A stretch of DNA of 64,000 bases. Source: Apostichopus japonicus (lineage: Eukaryota > Echinodermata > Holothuroidea > Aspidochirotida > Stichopodidae). The stretch lies in the NCBI RefSeq assembly GCF_037975245.1, contig NC_092576.1, positions 31,040,611 through 31,104,610 of the forward strand. Direction: 5' to 3'. This document shows positions 19,613 to 29,346 of this stretch, in pieces. Position 1 is the first letter of the stretch; each line of letters opens with the position of its first letter. Both the position numbers and the translations under genes were made by a program. The notes beneath the pieces were generated by a model. That model worked only from the letters and a program-made list of their open reading frames with translations, was not told the origin of the DNA and ran no database searches.

Positions 19613-22600
19613 CTACTTCATACAAGTATCATAACATAATTCATCATTAACAATACGAACAAATGTACTTCCATTTGTCCATAACTTTTTAAACTTATCT
19701 CCCGAAAAACGCTTGAAATCAGCTCTAATACGAAACTTTAGTTCGTTTTTAATTAAACAAATGACATCATCATCCGAAATGAAACGGGATTCAAAGACGT
19801 GAATACAACGAGCTTTCCAAATATAAAACCTACATACGCAAAAAACAAACCAAATCCTATAATACACCTCCTTTGGAATACTGGGCGCCGGAGCGCCGAA
19901 CAAAAAGAAACTTTGACTAAAGAAAACATTTCCCGCTAATTTGGTAAAGACCCTGCTCACCCACAGGAGAATTCCATAAACTCTCCGACAATTCCAGAAA
20001 ACGTGTGATAAGGACTCACTCTTACCACACCCTGCAAAAGAACAAACACCGCTCCCTATACCCCACATTTTAAGTCTTTCCCTTGTATACAAAATTCTAT
20101 GTGAAAACCGCCATTGAAAGGCAACATACTTATGCTCTAAGGCCGGATGAAAGACCGCCTTCCAAATGTCACCCCATGGCAACAAAGGAAAATTCCTTGT
20201 AACAGTAGGTAGCGTATTATCTCCTTCGATGAGAAGGGACACAATGTACTTTGTGGAGAAACGATCAAATACAAAATTACTAACTTTCTTAAATAAATAT
20301 TCAATTAAATCACAAACAAAGGACAACGATGGGGTACATTGGTCGCTGTTAGGCCGGGAATTCGACCACAGCTCCGGCTGAAACTTACGTAACCGCTTAC
20401 TGATGAAAAAACGAATGAAATATGCAGAACTTAACAAAGGATCATCAGACAGAATACTCAGGACAGGCCTGACCAACATAGCATTTAGTTTCAACTTAAA
20501 ATTATCCAAACCCAAACCCCCTTCCCTCTTGTCGAGCATAACAACCTTTCTCGAAACTAGCTCCGTTTTCCCGGACCAAAGGAACGAAAAGGAGGCCCTC
20601 ACAACCCTCCTGACCACCACCTCGGGAACAGGGAAAACTGCAGCTAAAAAGTAAAACAATGGATATACTACGACATTAATGAGTAGGACTTTACCCAACA
20701 GTGTCAAATTTCTACCCTTCCACATATTAAATAATAACTCCATTTTCTCAAACTTTTTACTCCAATTACTATAAATAGAGTTAGGAGTACCAAAAACAAT
20801 TCCAGTGATTTTAATGGACGTCTCACTCCAGTTAATATTAGCTGGAAGCTTCCGCCCAACAAAACCACCTAACTTTAACCCACACGTCTTAGATAAATTA
20901 ATACACGCACCTGTGGCTCTACGAAACAAATCAATAGTATTAAAAAACCCTTTCACATCTCCATGGCAACTAGCGACGCACGTGGCGTCGTCAGCATACT
21001 GTAGAAATTTAACAGTCTTGCCGCTGCTACCAGGGAGTGAGAGGCCCCTAATTCCTCTAAACGAAGAAATGTAGCGAGCAAGAGGCTCGATAAACAAAAC
21101 ATACAAAGACGGTGACAAGGGACACCCTTGTCTAACCCCTCTCTTAATAAAAACATCACCGGATAAACGACCGTTGACCAGTATACGGCTACAAATATTA
21201 TTATACAAAATACTGATCCACTTACAAAAATTTTCACCAAAATTCGTTTTACGCAAAACTTTTAACAAAAACGACCAGTCGACCTTGTCGAAAGCTTTGT
21301 GCTGATCTAATGAAATCAGTGCACAGGAATTTCCTTTCAAATTAACATAATCAATAACATCACGAATAACAAACAAATTCTGATGAATAGAACGACCGGG
21401 AACGGAACACGTTTGAAAATCATTTACAACGGAAGACATAACAGTAGAAATTCTTTTCTGCAAAACTTTAGAAATAATTTTGTAATCAACAGTCAGGAGG
21501 CTGATAGGCCTCCTGTTGGCGGGGTCGAGGGGGTCACCCTTCTTTGGCAGGAGGGTGACGACCGCCGTCCGTTGCGACTCACTTAAAAACCCTGTACTAA
21601 AAATCTCGTTATACATAACTAATAAATCAGGCCCTAGAATATCAAAAAAAGATTTATAAAATTCACAGGGCAGGCCGTCGATACCTGGCGATTTGTTATT
21701 CGCCATACTGTCGATAGCACATTTAATCTCTAACAAAGACAACGGCTGATCAAGACCAGCCCGTTCTATGTCAGACACCTTTGTGCCAACACAATCTAAA
21801 AAAATTCCTTGAGCCTCGCTCTCGTTATTGTTAACGACAGAATACAAATTACTGTAAAAATCATGAAAAACATTTATAATACCATCACCGTGCACGATTG
21901 TACCCCCCGAATCCCTAATCCCCCTAATAACTTTTCCCTCGGCACGATTTCTTTCTTTTCTATAAAAATAACTTGTAGGGTTTTCCCCTTCCTCTAAAAC
22001 TTTTTCCCTCGAACGAACAAAGGCCCCCTTTTTCTCCTCTGATAACAGCCGGGATACAGTCTCTTCATCCCCGGAGAGACACCGCGACTGTAACTCCCCC
22101 AGCTGCCGCCGCTTCTCCCGGGCCCGACGCACCCCATGACAAATAAAAAGACCTTTAATTCTTCCCTTAACAACCTCCCACCATTCAACAATAGTATCAA
22201 AACCAGGCATTAAGGTACGCCACAAATTATAATACGTTTTAAATGCATTAACAAACACATGGTCATCAAGAATGGAAGTATTACACTTCCAATAACCTTT
22301 ACTGTATAGCGCATTTCCAATGGGAATAGCAACTTCTACATTTAACACGTCGTGATCAGAAAAGGGAAAATTGAAAACAGCTGGCTTTCTAGAACAAAAA
22401 TGATTTGGAAGATAAAGACGATCGATTCTAGAACTTAAACCTTTTCCGGAATGCTTCCATGTGTGGCCGCCCGAACTAAAACCACGAAGCCAACAATCGG
22501 ATAAATTACAAGACTGTAAAAAGGACTTAATTTCTTCCCGCCCTACAAAACAAGAAGTGTTTAAAGAATGACCCGATCGATCCTCTTTAGACATGATACA

Positions 22601-23065
22601 ATTAAAATCTCCCCCAACAACCAAAGGAACACGTCCTCGCGTGTAGAAAAACAGATTCTTAAGAAAGGAAACCCGCTCTTTTGGAGAGCAAGGCGCGTAC
22701 ACATTACAAAAACGAATAGAATAAGAATCTGAAAAGGTACAAATTACTGAAATACAACGTCCTACATTGTCGCTGTTAACTTGCGAAAACTTACAACGTA
22801 ATTTGGAAGAAAAGGCAATTGCAACCCCACAGGAATGAGAAGAAACCGCCGGAGAATAGAAAACCGGCCCGTCCCAAACAGTTTTGAAATACGTAAAATC
22901 ATCAGTACATAAATATGTTTCTTGTAGAAAAATAACATCAAATTTAAACAATTGCATCCAATTTAAGACATTTCCACACTTTGCAAGATCACGAATACCA
23001 TGAACATTAATAGTTGCTAAGGAAATATAGATATTAGCCATTAGAAAAGTGATGAAAAAATACAT
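19613..23065 (-). CDS. Element C1 ORF2: endonuclease/reverse transcriptase
   Basis: The 1150-residue protein would make the U2-specific nick and carry out target-primed reverse transcription. The AP-type endonuclease is at residues 9-240: INVHG near 20, Glu49 in LQET, GGDFNC with Asp153 and Asn155, SRIDRLY at 212-218, and SDHD at 236-239. The reverse transcriptase spans about 440-760, with SPGIDGLPCEFY, RRPISLL, SLDQHKAFD (Asp587), GVRQGCPLSPSL and QYADD (692-693). A C-terminal Cys/His motif (C-X4-C...H-X4-C, in the segment CSFAGCGKSESLSHVFWNC) follows, as in other Tx1-type ORF2. The ATG overlaps the ORF1 stop as TAATG; Met9 is an alternative start. The frame is intact. Confidence 0.94.
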   Translation of the reverse strand: MYFFITFLMANIYISLATINVHGIRDLAKCGNVLNWMQLFKFDVIFLQETYLCTDDFTYFKTVWDGPVFYSPAVSSHSCGVAIAFSSKLRCKFSQVNSDNVGRCISVICTFSDSYSIRFCNVYAPCSPKERVSFLKNLFFYTRGRVPLVVGGDFNCIMSKEDRSGHSLNTSCFVGREEIKSFLQSCNLSDCWLRGFSSGGHTWKHSGKGLSSRIDRLYLPNHFCSRKPAVFNFPFSDHDVLNVEVAIPIGNALYSKGYWKCNTSILDDHVFVNAFKTYYNLWRTLMPGFDTIVEWWEVVKGRIKGLFICHGVRRAREKRRQLGELQSRCLSGDEETVSRLLSEEKKGAFVRSREKVLEEGENPTSYFYRKERNRAEGKVIRGIRDSGGTIVHGDGIINVFHDFYSNLYSVVNNNESEAQGIFLDCVGTKVSDIERAGLDQPLSLLEIKCAIDSMANNKSPGIDGLPCEFYKSFFDILGPDLLVMYNEIFSTGFLSESQRTAVVTLLPKKGDPLDPANRRPISLLTVDYKIISKVLQKRISTVMSSVVNDFQTCSVPGRSIHQNLFVIRDVIDYVNLKGNSCALISLDQHKAFDKVDWSFLLKVLRKTNFGENFCKWISILYNNICSRILVNGRLSGDVFIKRGVRQGCPLSPSLYVLFIEPLARYISSFRGIRGLSLPGSSGKTVKFLQYADDATCVASCHGDVKGFFNTIDLFRRATGACINLSKTCGLKLGGFVGRKLPANINWSETSIKITGIVFGTPNSIYSNWSKKFEKMELLFNMWKGRNLTLLGKVLLINVVVYPLFYFLAAVFPVPEVVVRRVVRASFSFLWSGKTELVSRKVVMLDKREGGLGLDNFKLKLNAMLVRPVLSILSDDPLLSSAYFIRFFISKRLRKFQPELWSNSRPNSDQCTPSLSFVCDLIEYLFKKVSNFVFDRFSTKYIVSLLIEGDNTLPTVTRNFPLLPWGDIWKAVFHPALEHKYVAFQWRFSHRILYTRERLKMWGIGSGVCSFAGCGKSESLSHVFWNCRRVYGILLWVSRVFTKLAGNVFFSQSFFLFGAPAPSIPKEVYYRIWFVFCVCRFYIWKARCIHVFESRFISDDDVICLIKNELKFRIRADFKRFSGDKFKKLWTNGSTFVRIVNDELCYDTCMK

Positions 23066-24477
23066 TACAAATCTTTAAGAAAATACTGATTGAAATACGA
23101 AACATCATGCATACATACAAAATGTGGGTGTTGTGAAGACAAATGCATAGCCCACTCGAACGGATTGGTACAATGTTTATTGCACGACTTCAATGGGCAC
23201 TCGAATCGCGTAGGGCTGATCCCGGGGTGGCGTTCCTTTAGATGACAGAGAAAGTCGCGGTACGATCTAAAACTCGTCTTGCACTTCCCTTGAGCACACG
23301 AAAACCACGGCTTTTCCTCCGTCACGACATTCGCGGCGCGGACAACGTCTTTCGCTTTCTGTACTGCGGGCGAAACTCGGTACAGGGAACGGGACCTCCT
23401 GGGTGGCGTAGAGGGCGGTCGCTTCAGTCCCCGTCTGACCTCGGTGAAATCGTCACCCACATCGCTCTCCATACCTCGCTCATCTGACGCACCGGTTCCT
23501 GGTGGGACGTGTATGGTGGCCTGGACCTCCAAAACCGTGGGCTCTTGGGCGGGGGTGTCTGGTATGGCGTCGGCCCAAGACTGACCGATAGTCATAGCCT
23601 CATCCAGCTCCACCTCTCTTTCCGGGCTAAACAGTGAACTGCTGCTGGTCGGTGTGTCATCGACCATGGTGACGTCATCACCAGACTTGGTGACGTCAAC
23701 AGCGCTGACATCCTCGGACGGGACGGGCTCCCCGTCACCAGACTTGGTGGCGACACTGACTTCTGGTGGGGTGGGCTCCTCCTCACTAGGTGGTAAAACC
23801 TCGGCTGCACCGCCCACCCAAGCTGTCGAAAGCTTCAGCTTGTTTGCAAAGGAGACCGGACAGGCTGTGTAGGCGTGCCCGGCATTACCACATGTGGTAC
23901 AAATCTGCTTCTCGCTGCATGCACGAGACACGTGGCCAACCTGGAGGCATCTAAAACAACGGATGACGTCACAATTCCTGGCATCGTGGCCTGCAGCTCC
24001 ACACTTCAGACATGTGCGGGGCTGTCCTCCATACCGCACCCAGCAGTTACGGCCACCCAGACTCAGAGAGGACGGAATGTCGGTTGCCATCTCCATCCTG
24101 TACTGCCTCACGCCGTTGTACAGCTCCGGGTACTCTTTGTGGGTGAGATACCGGCCGGAAAAGACTTTGCCGTATCTCCCCAGGACGTAGCGGACGGCGT
24201 TGTCGTTCAACTCGTGGGGCACGTGCAAGACAGTCACGATCTTGACAGCATCAGTGTATGCTGTCGCCGTGACGTCACTGGCCTCTCGGAAAACTGGCCA
24301 GAACTTCCGCTTCATCTCCACCGACTTGAATGTTACATCGAACTTGCCACCAGGCAGGGACTGGACGGCAGTTAAATGTTCTGCCGGACTGACTAAATAT
24401 CTTTTCAAAACTTCGAAAACATTTCCTCCATCAACTTTCAAGAGGATACTACAATCTCTCCTCGGATTATGCTCCAT
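23065..24477 (-). CDS. Element C1 ORF1: zinc-knuckle and C2H2-finger protein
   Basis: The 470-residue protein should bind element RNA, and its extra fingers might bind DNA. An RRM-like N-terminal region (1-150) is followed by three CX2CX4HX4C knuckles: C156-C159-H164-C169, C174-C177-H182-C187 and C193-C196-H201-C206. After an acidic Ser/Thr/Pro-rich linker come two C2H2 fingers near the C terminus: C394-C399-H412-H417 and C427-C432-H445-H450. The start codon is only 14 nt inside the element, so the mRNA leader would be largely the U2 5' end. Confidence 0.92.
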   Translation of the reverse strand: MEHNPRRDCSILLKVDGGNVFEVLKRYLVSPAEHLTAVQSLPGGKFDVTFKSVEMKRKFWPVFREASDVTATAYTDAVKIVTVLHVPHELNDNAVRYVLGRYGKVFSGRYLTHKEYPELYNGVRQYRMEMATDIPSSLSLGGRNCWVRYGGQPRTCLKCGAAGHDARNCDVIRCFRCLQVGHVSRACSEKQICTTCGNAGHAYTACPVSFANKLKLSTAWVGGAAEVLPPSEEEPTPPEVSVATKSGDGEPVPSEDVSAVDVTKSGDDVTMVDDTPTSSSSLFSPEREVELDEAMTIGQSWADAIPDTPAQEPTVLEVQATIHVPPGTGASDERGMESDVGDDFTEVRRGLKRPPSTPPRRSRSLYRVSPAVQKAKDVVRAANVVTEEKPWFSCAQGKCKTSFRSYRDFLCHLKERHPGISPTRFECPLKSCNKHCTNPFEWAMHLSSQHPHFVCMHDVSYFNQYFLKDL

Positions 24478-24491
24478 AACGCTGCATAAAA

Positions 24492-24517
24492 CTTAGCCAA
24501 AAGGCCGAGAAAGCGAT
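24492..24517 (-). pseudogene. U2: U2 5' fragment upstream of C1, with 1-bp insertion
   Basis: U2 nt 1-25 with one extra A after nt 7 or 8. This lengthens the potential leader of C1 to 40 nt; in C2 and C3 it is 39. Confidence 0.9.
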
Positions 24518-24971
24518 AACGATAACTAATGACAATTCCCAGCGTTAGGCTGTCTTACAACTTACCTTCGTTCTGAAACTGACAGATATGGGAAGCCGAT
24601 GACTGCTCTGATGTCTAAATATCACATCACCTCATATGTACCCTCGTTACGCCATTCTATATAACTTGAAGGTGTCTACAAACTTCGTTGTCCGCATTAT
24701 CACTGTTCCGCCCGGGTCCAGTGTTAGGCCTGAAAAATGGAAAAGGTCTATCTTAACCGCATGTTTTGACTGTGCCGAGAAATCCTTGGCCGGGAAACAC
24801 TATGTGACGTCACAGAAAGAGAATTTTTCCTGTGACGTCACCGGAAAGTATTTCCGATGGGTTGTATGAATGGAAATTCCAATTCGCTTAATCCGCGAGG
24901 GAAGATCAACAGGTAGGTAAGGTATCTCTTTTAACTTTTTTTATTTTTTATTATTGATGATATCCCCGAAG

Positions 24972-25162
24972 GGAGTGGGCCGAATCCCGGAGGTAGTGCA
25001 AAACCGGGCCAACCCGTGACCAGGACGGAGCAAGCTCCTATTCCATAGTCCATGTGCAAAAATCAGTTTAATATACAAGCGACTCGATGAGTCGCGTTTC
25101 AGATATTAAGCTGAAAAGAACAGATACTACACATGATCTTAGCCAAAAGGCCGAGAAGCGAT
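24972..25162 (-). ncRNA. U2: U2 snRNA gene, intact
   Basis: This is a complete U2 gene in a normal unit between element C1 and the C2-bearing unit. Its unit is the first to show C instead of G at the diagnostic spacer position (24785 in the preceding spacer). Confidence 0.96.
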
Positions 25163-25616
25163 AACGATAACTAATGACAATTCCCAGCGTTAGGCTGTCT
25201 TACAACTTACCTTCGTTCTGAAACTGACAGATATGGGAAGCCGATGACTGCTCTGATGTCTAAATATCACATCACCTCATATGTACCCTCGTTACGCCAT
25301 TCTATATAACTTGAAGGTGTCTACAAACTTCGTTGTCCGCATTATCACTGTTCCGCCCGGGTCCAGTGTTAGGCCTGAAAAATGGAAAAGGTCTATCTTA
25401 ACCGCATGTTTTGACTGTGCCGAGAAATCCTTGGCCGGGAAACACTATGTGACGTCACAGAAAGAGAATTTTTCCTGTGACGTCACCGGAAAGTATTTCC
25501 GATGGGTTGTATGAATGGAAATTCCAATTCGCTTAATCCGCGAGGGAAGATCAACAGGTAGGTAAGGTATCTCTTTTAACTTTTTTTATTTTTTATTATT
25601 GATGATATCCCCGAAG

Positions 25617-25773
25617 GGAGTGGGCCGAATCCCGGAGGTAGTGCAAAACCGGGCCAACCCGTGACCAGGACGGAGCAAGCTCCTATTCCATAGTCCATGT
25701 GCAAAAATCAGTTTAATATACAAGCGACTCGATGAGTCGCGTTTCAGATATTAAGCTGAAAAGAACAGATACT
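25617..25773 (-). pseudogene. U2: U2 snRNA gene split by element C2 (3' part)
   Basis: This is U2 from nt 35 on; the 5' part, nt 1-25, is at 30773-30797. U2 nt 26-34 are deleted, as with C1 and C3. Confidence 0.93.
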
Positions 25774-25892
25774 TTCTTTCAAGTTTATTCAAACTTAATA
25801 ACAATACAACATATATCAAATTACATCGTATAAAACTTTACAGTATATTTACAAAATGTTAAATTAGTGAAAAACAATAAGCCAACGTAAAA

Positions 25893-28800
25893 CTACTTCA
25901 TACAAGTATCATAACATAATTCATCATTAACAACACGAACAAATGTACTTCCATTTGTCCATAACTTTTTAAACTTATCTCCCGAAAAACGCTTAAAATC
26001 TGCTCTAATACGAAACTTTAGTTCGGTTTTAATTAAACAAATAACATCATCATCCGAAATGAAACGGGATTCAAAGACATGAATACAACGAGCTTTCCAA
26101 ATATAAAACCTACATACGCAAAAAACAAACCAAATCCTATCATACACCTCCTTTGGAATACTGGGCGCCGGAGCGCCGAACAAAAAGAAACTTTGACTAA
26201 AGAAAACATTTCCCGCTAATTTGGTAAAGACCCTGCTCACCCACAGGAGAATTCCATAAACTCTCCGACAATTCCAGAAAACGTGTGATAAGGACTCACT
26301 CTTACCACACCCTGCAAAAGAACAAACACCGCTCCCTATACCCCACATTTTAAGTCTTTCCCTTGTATACAAAATTCTATGAGAAAACCGCCATTGAAAG
26401 GCAACATACTTATGCTCTAAGGCCGGATGAAAGACCGCCTTCCAAATTTCACCCCATGGCAACAAAGGAAAATTCCTTGTAACAGTAGGTAGCGTATTAT
26501 CTCCTTCGATGAGAAGGGACACAATGTACTTTATGGAGAAACGATCAAATACAAAATTACTAACTTTCTTAAATAAATATTCAATTAAATCACAAACAAA
26601 GGACAACGATGGGGTACATTGGTCGCTGTTAGGCCGGGAATTCGACCACAGCTCCGGCTGAAACTTACGTAACCGCTTACTGATGAAAAAACGAACGAAA
26701 TATGCAGAACTTAACAAAGGATCATCAGACAGAATACTCAGGACAGGCCTGACCAACATAGCATTTAGTTTCAACTTAAAATTATCCAAACCCAAACCCC
26801 CTTCCCTCTTGTCGAGCATAACAACCTTTCTCGAAACTAGCTCCGTTTTCCCGGACCAAAGGAACGAAAAGGAGGCCCTCATAACCCTCCTGACCACCAC
26901 CTCGGGAACAGGGAAAACTGCAGCTAAAAAGTAAAACAATGGATATACTACGACATTAATGAGTAGAACTTTACCCAACAGTGTCAAATTTCTACCCTTC
27001 CACATATTAAATAATAACTCCATTTTCTCAAACTTTTTACTCCAATTACTATAAATAGAGTTAGGAGTACCAAAAACAATTCCAGTGATTTTAATGGACG
27101 TCTCACTCCAGTTAATATTAGCTGGAAGCTTCCGCCCAACAAAACCACCTAACTTTAACCCACACGTCTTAGATAAATTAATACACGCACCTGTGGCTCT
27201 ACGAAACAAATCAATAGTATTAAAAAACCCTTTCACATCTCCATGGCAACTAGCGACGCACGTGGCGTCGTCAGCATACTGTAGAAATTTAACAGTCTTG
27301 CCGCTGCTACCAGGGAGTGAGAGGCCCCTAATTCCTCTAAACGAAGAAATGTAGCGAGCAAGAGGCTCGATAAACAAAACATACAAAGACGGTGACAAGG
27401 GACACCCTTGTCTAACCCCTCTCTTAATAAAAACATCACCGGATAAACGACCGTTGACCAGTATACGGCTACAAATATTATTATACAAAATACTGATCCA
27501 CTTACAAAAATTTTCACCAAAATTCATTTTACGCAAAACTTTTAACAAAAACGACCAGTCGACCTTGTCGAAAGCTTTGTGCTGATCTAATGAAATCAGT
27601 GCACAGGAATTTCCTTTCAAATTAACATAATCAATAACATCACGAATAACAAACAAATTCTGATGAATAGAACGACCGGGAACGGAACACGTTTGAAAAT
27701 CATTTACAACGGAAGACATAACAGTAGAAATTCTTTTCTGCAAAACTTTAAAAAATAATTTTGTAATCAACAGTCAGGAGGCTGATAGGCCTCCTGTTGG
27801 CGGGGTCGAGGGGGTCACCCTTCTTTGGCAGGAGGGTGACGACCGCCGTCCGTTGCGACTCACTTAAAAACCCTGTACTAAAAATCTCGTTATACATAAC
27901 TAATAAATCAGGCCCTAGAATATCAAAAAAAGATTTATAAAATTCACAGGGCAGGCCGTCGATACCTGGCGATTTGTTATTCGCCATACTGTCGATAGCA
28001 CATTTAATCTCTAACAAAGACAACGGCTGATCAAGACCAGCCCGTTCTATGTCAGACACCTTTGTGCCAACACAATCTAAAAAAATTCCTTGAGCCTCGC
28101 TCTCGTTATTGTTAACGACAGAATACAAATTACTGTAAAAATCATGAAAAACATTTATAATACCATCACCGTGCACGATTGTACCCCCCGAATCCCTAAT
28201 CCCCCTAATAACTTTTCCCTCGGCACGATTTCTTTCTTTTCTATAAAAATAACTTGTAGGGTTTTCCCCTTCCTCTAAAACTTTTTCCCTCGAACGAACA
28301 AAGGCCCCCTTTCTCTCCTCTGATAACAGCCGGGATACAGTCTCTTCATCCCCGGAGAGACACCGCGACTGTAACTCCCCCAGCTGCCGCCGCTTCTCCC
28401 GGGCCCGACGCACCCCATGACAAATAAAAAGACCTTTAATTCTTCCCTTAACAACCTCCCACCATTCAACAATAGTATCAAAACCAGGCATTAAGGTACG
28501 CCACAAATTATAATACGTTTTAAATGCATTAACAAACACATGGTCATCAAGAATGGAAGTATTACACTTCCAATAACCTTTACTGTATAGCGCATTTCCA
28601 ATGGGAATAGCAACTTCTACATTTAACACGTCGTGATCAGAAAAGGGAAAATTGAAAACAGCTGGCTTTCTAGAACAAAAATGATTTGGAAGATAAAGAC
28701 GATCGATTCTAGAACTTAAACCTTTTCCGGAATGCTTCCATGTGTGGCCGCCCGAACTAAAACCACGAAGCCAACAATCGGATAAATTACAAGACTGTAA

Positions 28801-29346
28801 AAAGGACTTAATTTCTTCCCGCCCTACAAAACAAGAAGTGTTTAAAGAATGACCCGATCGATCCTCTTTAGACATGATACAATTAAAATCTCCCCCAACA
28901 AACAAAGGAACACGTCCTCGCGTGTAGAAAAACAGATTCTTAAGAAAGGAAACCCGCTCTTTTGGAGAGCAAGGCGCGTACACATTACAAAAACGAATAG
29001 AATAAGAATCTGAAAAGGTACAAATTACTGAAATACAACGTCCTACATTGTCGCTGTTAACTTGCGAAAATTTACAACGTAATTTGGAAGAAAAGGCAAT
29101 TGCAACCCCACAGGAATGAGAAGAAACCGCCGGAGAATAGAAAACCGGCCCGTCCCAAATAGTTTTGAAATACGTAAAATCATCAGTACATAAATATGTT
29201 TCTTGTAGAAAAATAACATCAAATTTAAACAATTGCATCCAATTTAAGACATTTCCACACTTTGCAAGATCACGAATACCATGAACATTAATAGTTGCTA
29301 AGGAAATATAGATATTAGCCATTAGAAAAGTGATGAAAAAATACAT
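25893..29346 (-). pseudogene. Element C2 ORF2, frameshifted in the reverse transcriptase
   Basis: The first frame runs 532 residues (29346 to 27748) and stops just after the RRPISLLTVDYKI segment; the remaining 600-odd residues continue in another frame to 25893. The cause is near 27750-27756, where TTTAGAAATAA of C1 and C3 has become TTTAAAAAATAA (plus strand), gaining one base. The break falls between the early fingers/palm motifs and the catalytic SLDQHKAFD and YADD motifs, so no full reverse transcriptase can be made. The endonuclease part is open, with Phe for Val before GGDFNC. Confidence 0.92.

Larger units (their letters stand above)
19494..24491 (-). mobile_element. Element C1: full-length Keno-like retrotransposon in U2
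   Basis: This 4998-bp two-ORF element, in U2 orientation, ends CTTGAAAGAA next to U2 nt 35 with no poly-A. At its 5' end it joins U2 nt 25, with a 9-bp target deletion. It has just 14 nt before the ORF1 ATG and a 119-nt 3' UTR. The ORFs touch as TAATG. Its protein sequences belong with B and D (Tx1-clade type) but are clearly a separate family. Both ORFs are open. Confidence 0.93.

Noticed and set aside
23875-24375. Antisense open frames of 100-190 codons opposite the retrotransposon ORFs
   Set aside because: They mirror high-GC coding sequence on the other strand, show no domains, and recur wherever the same element recurs.
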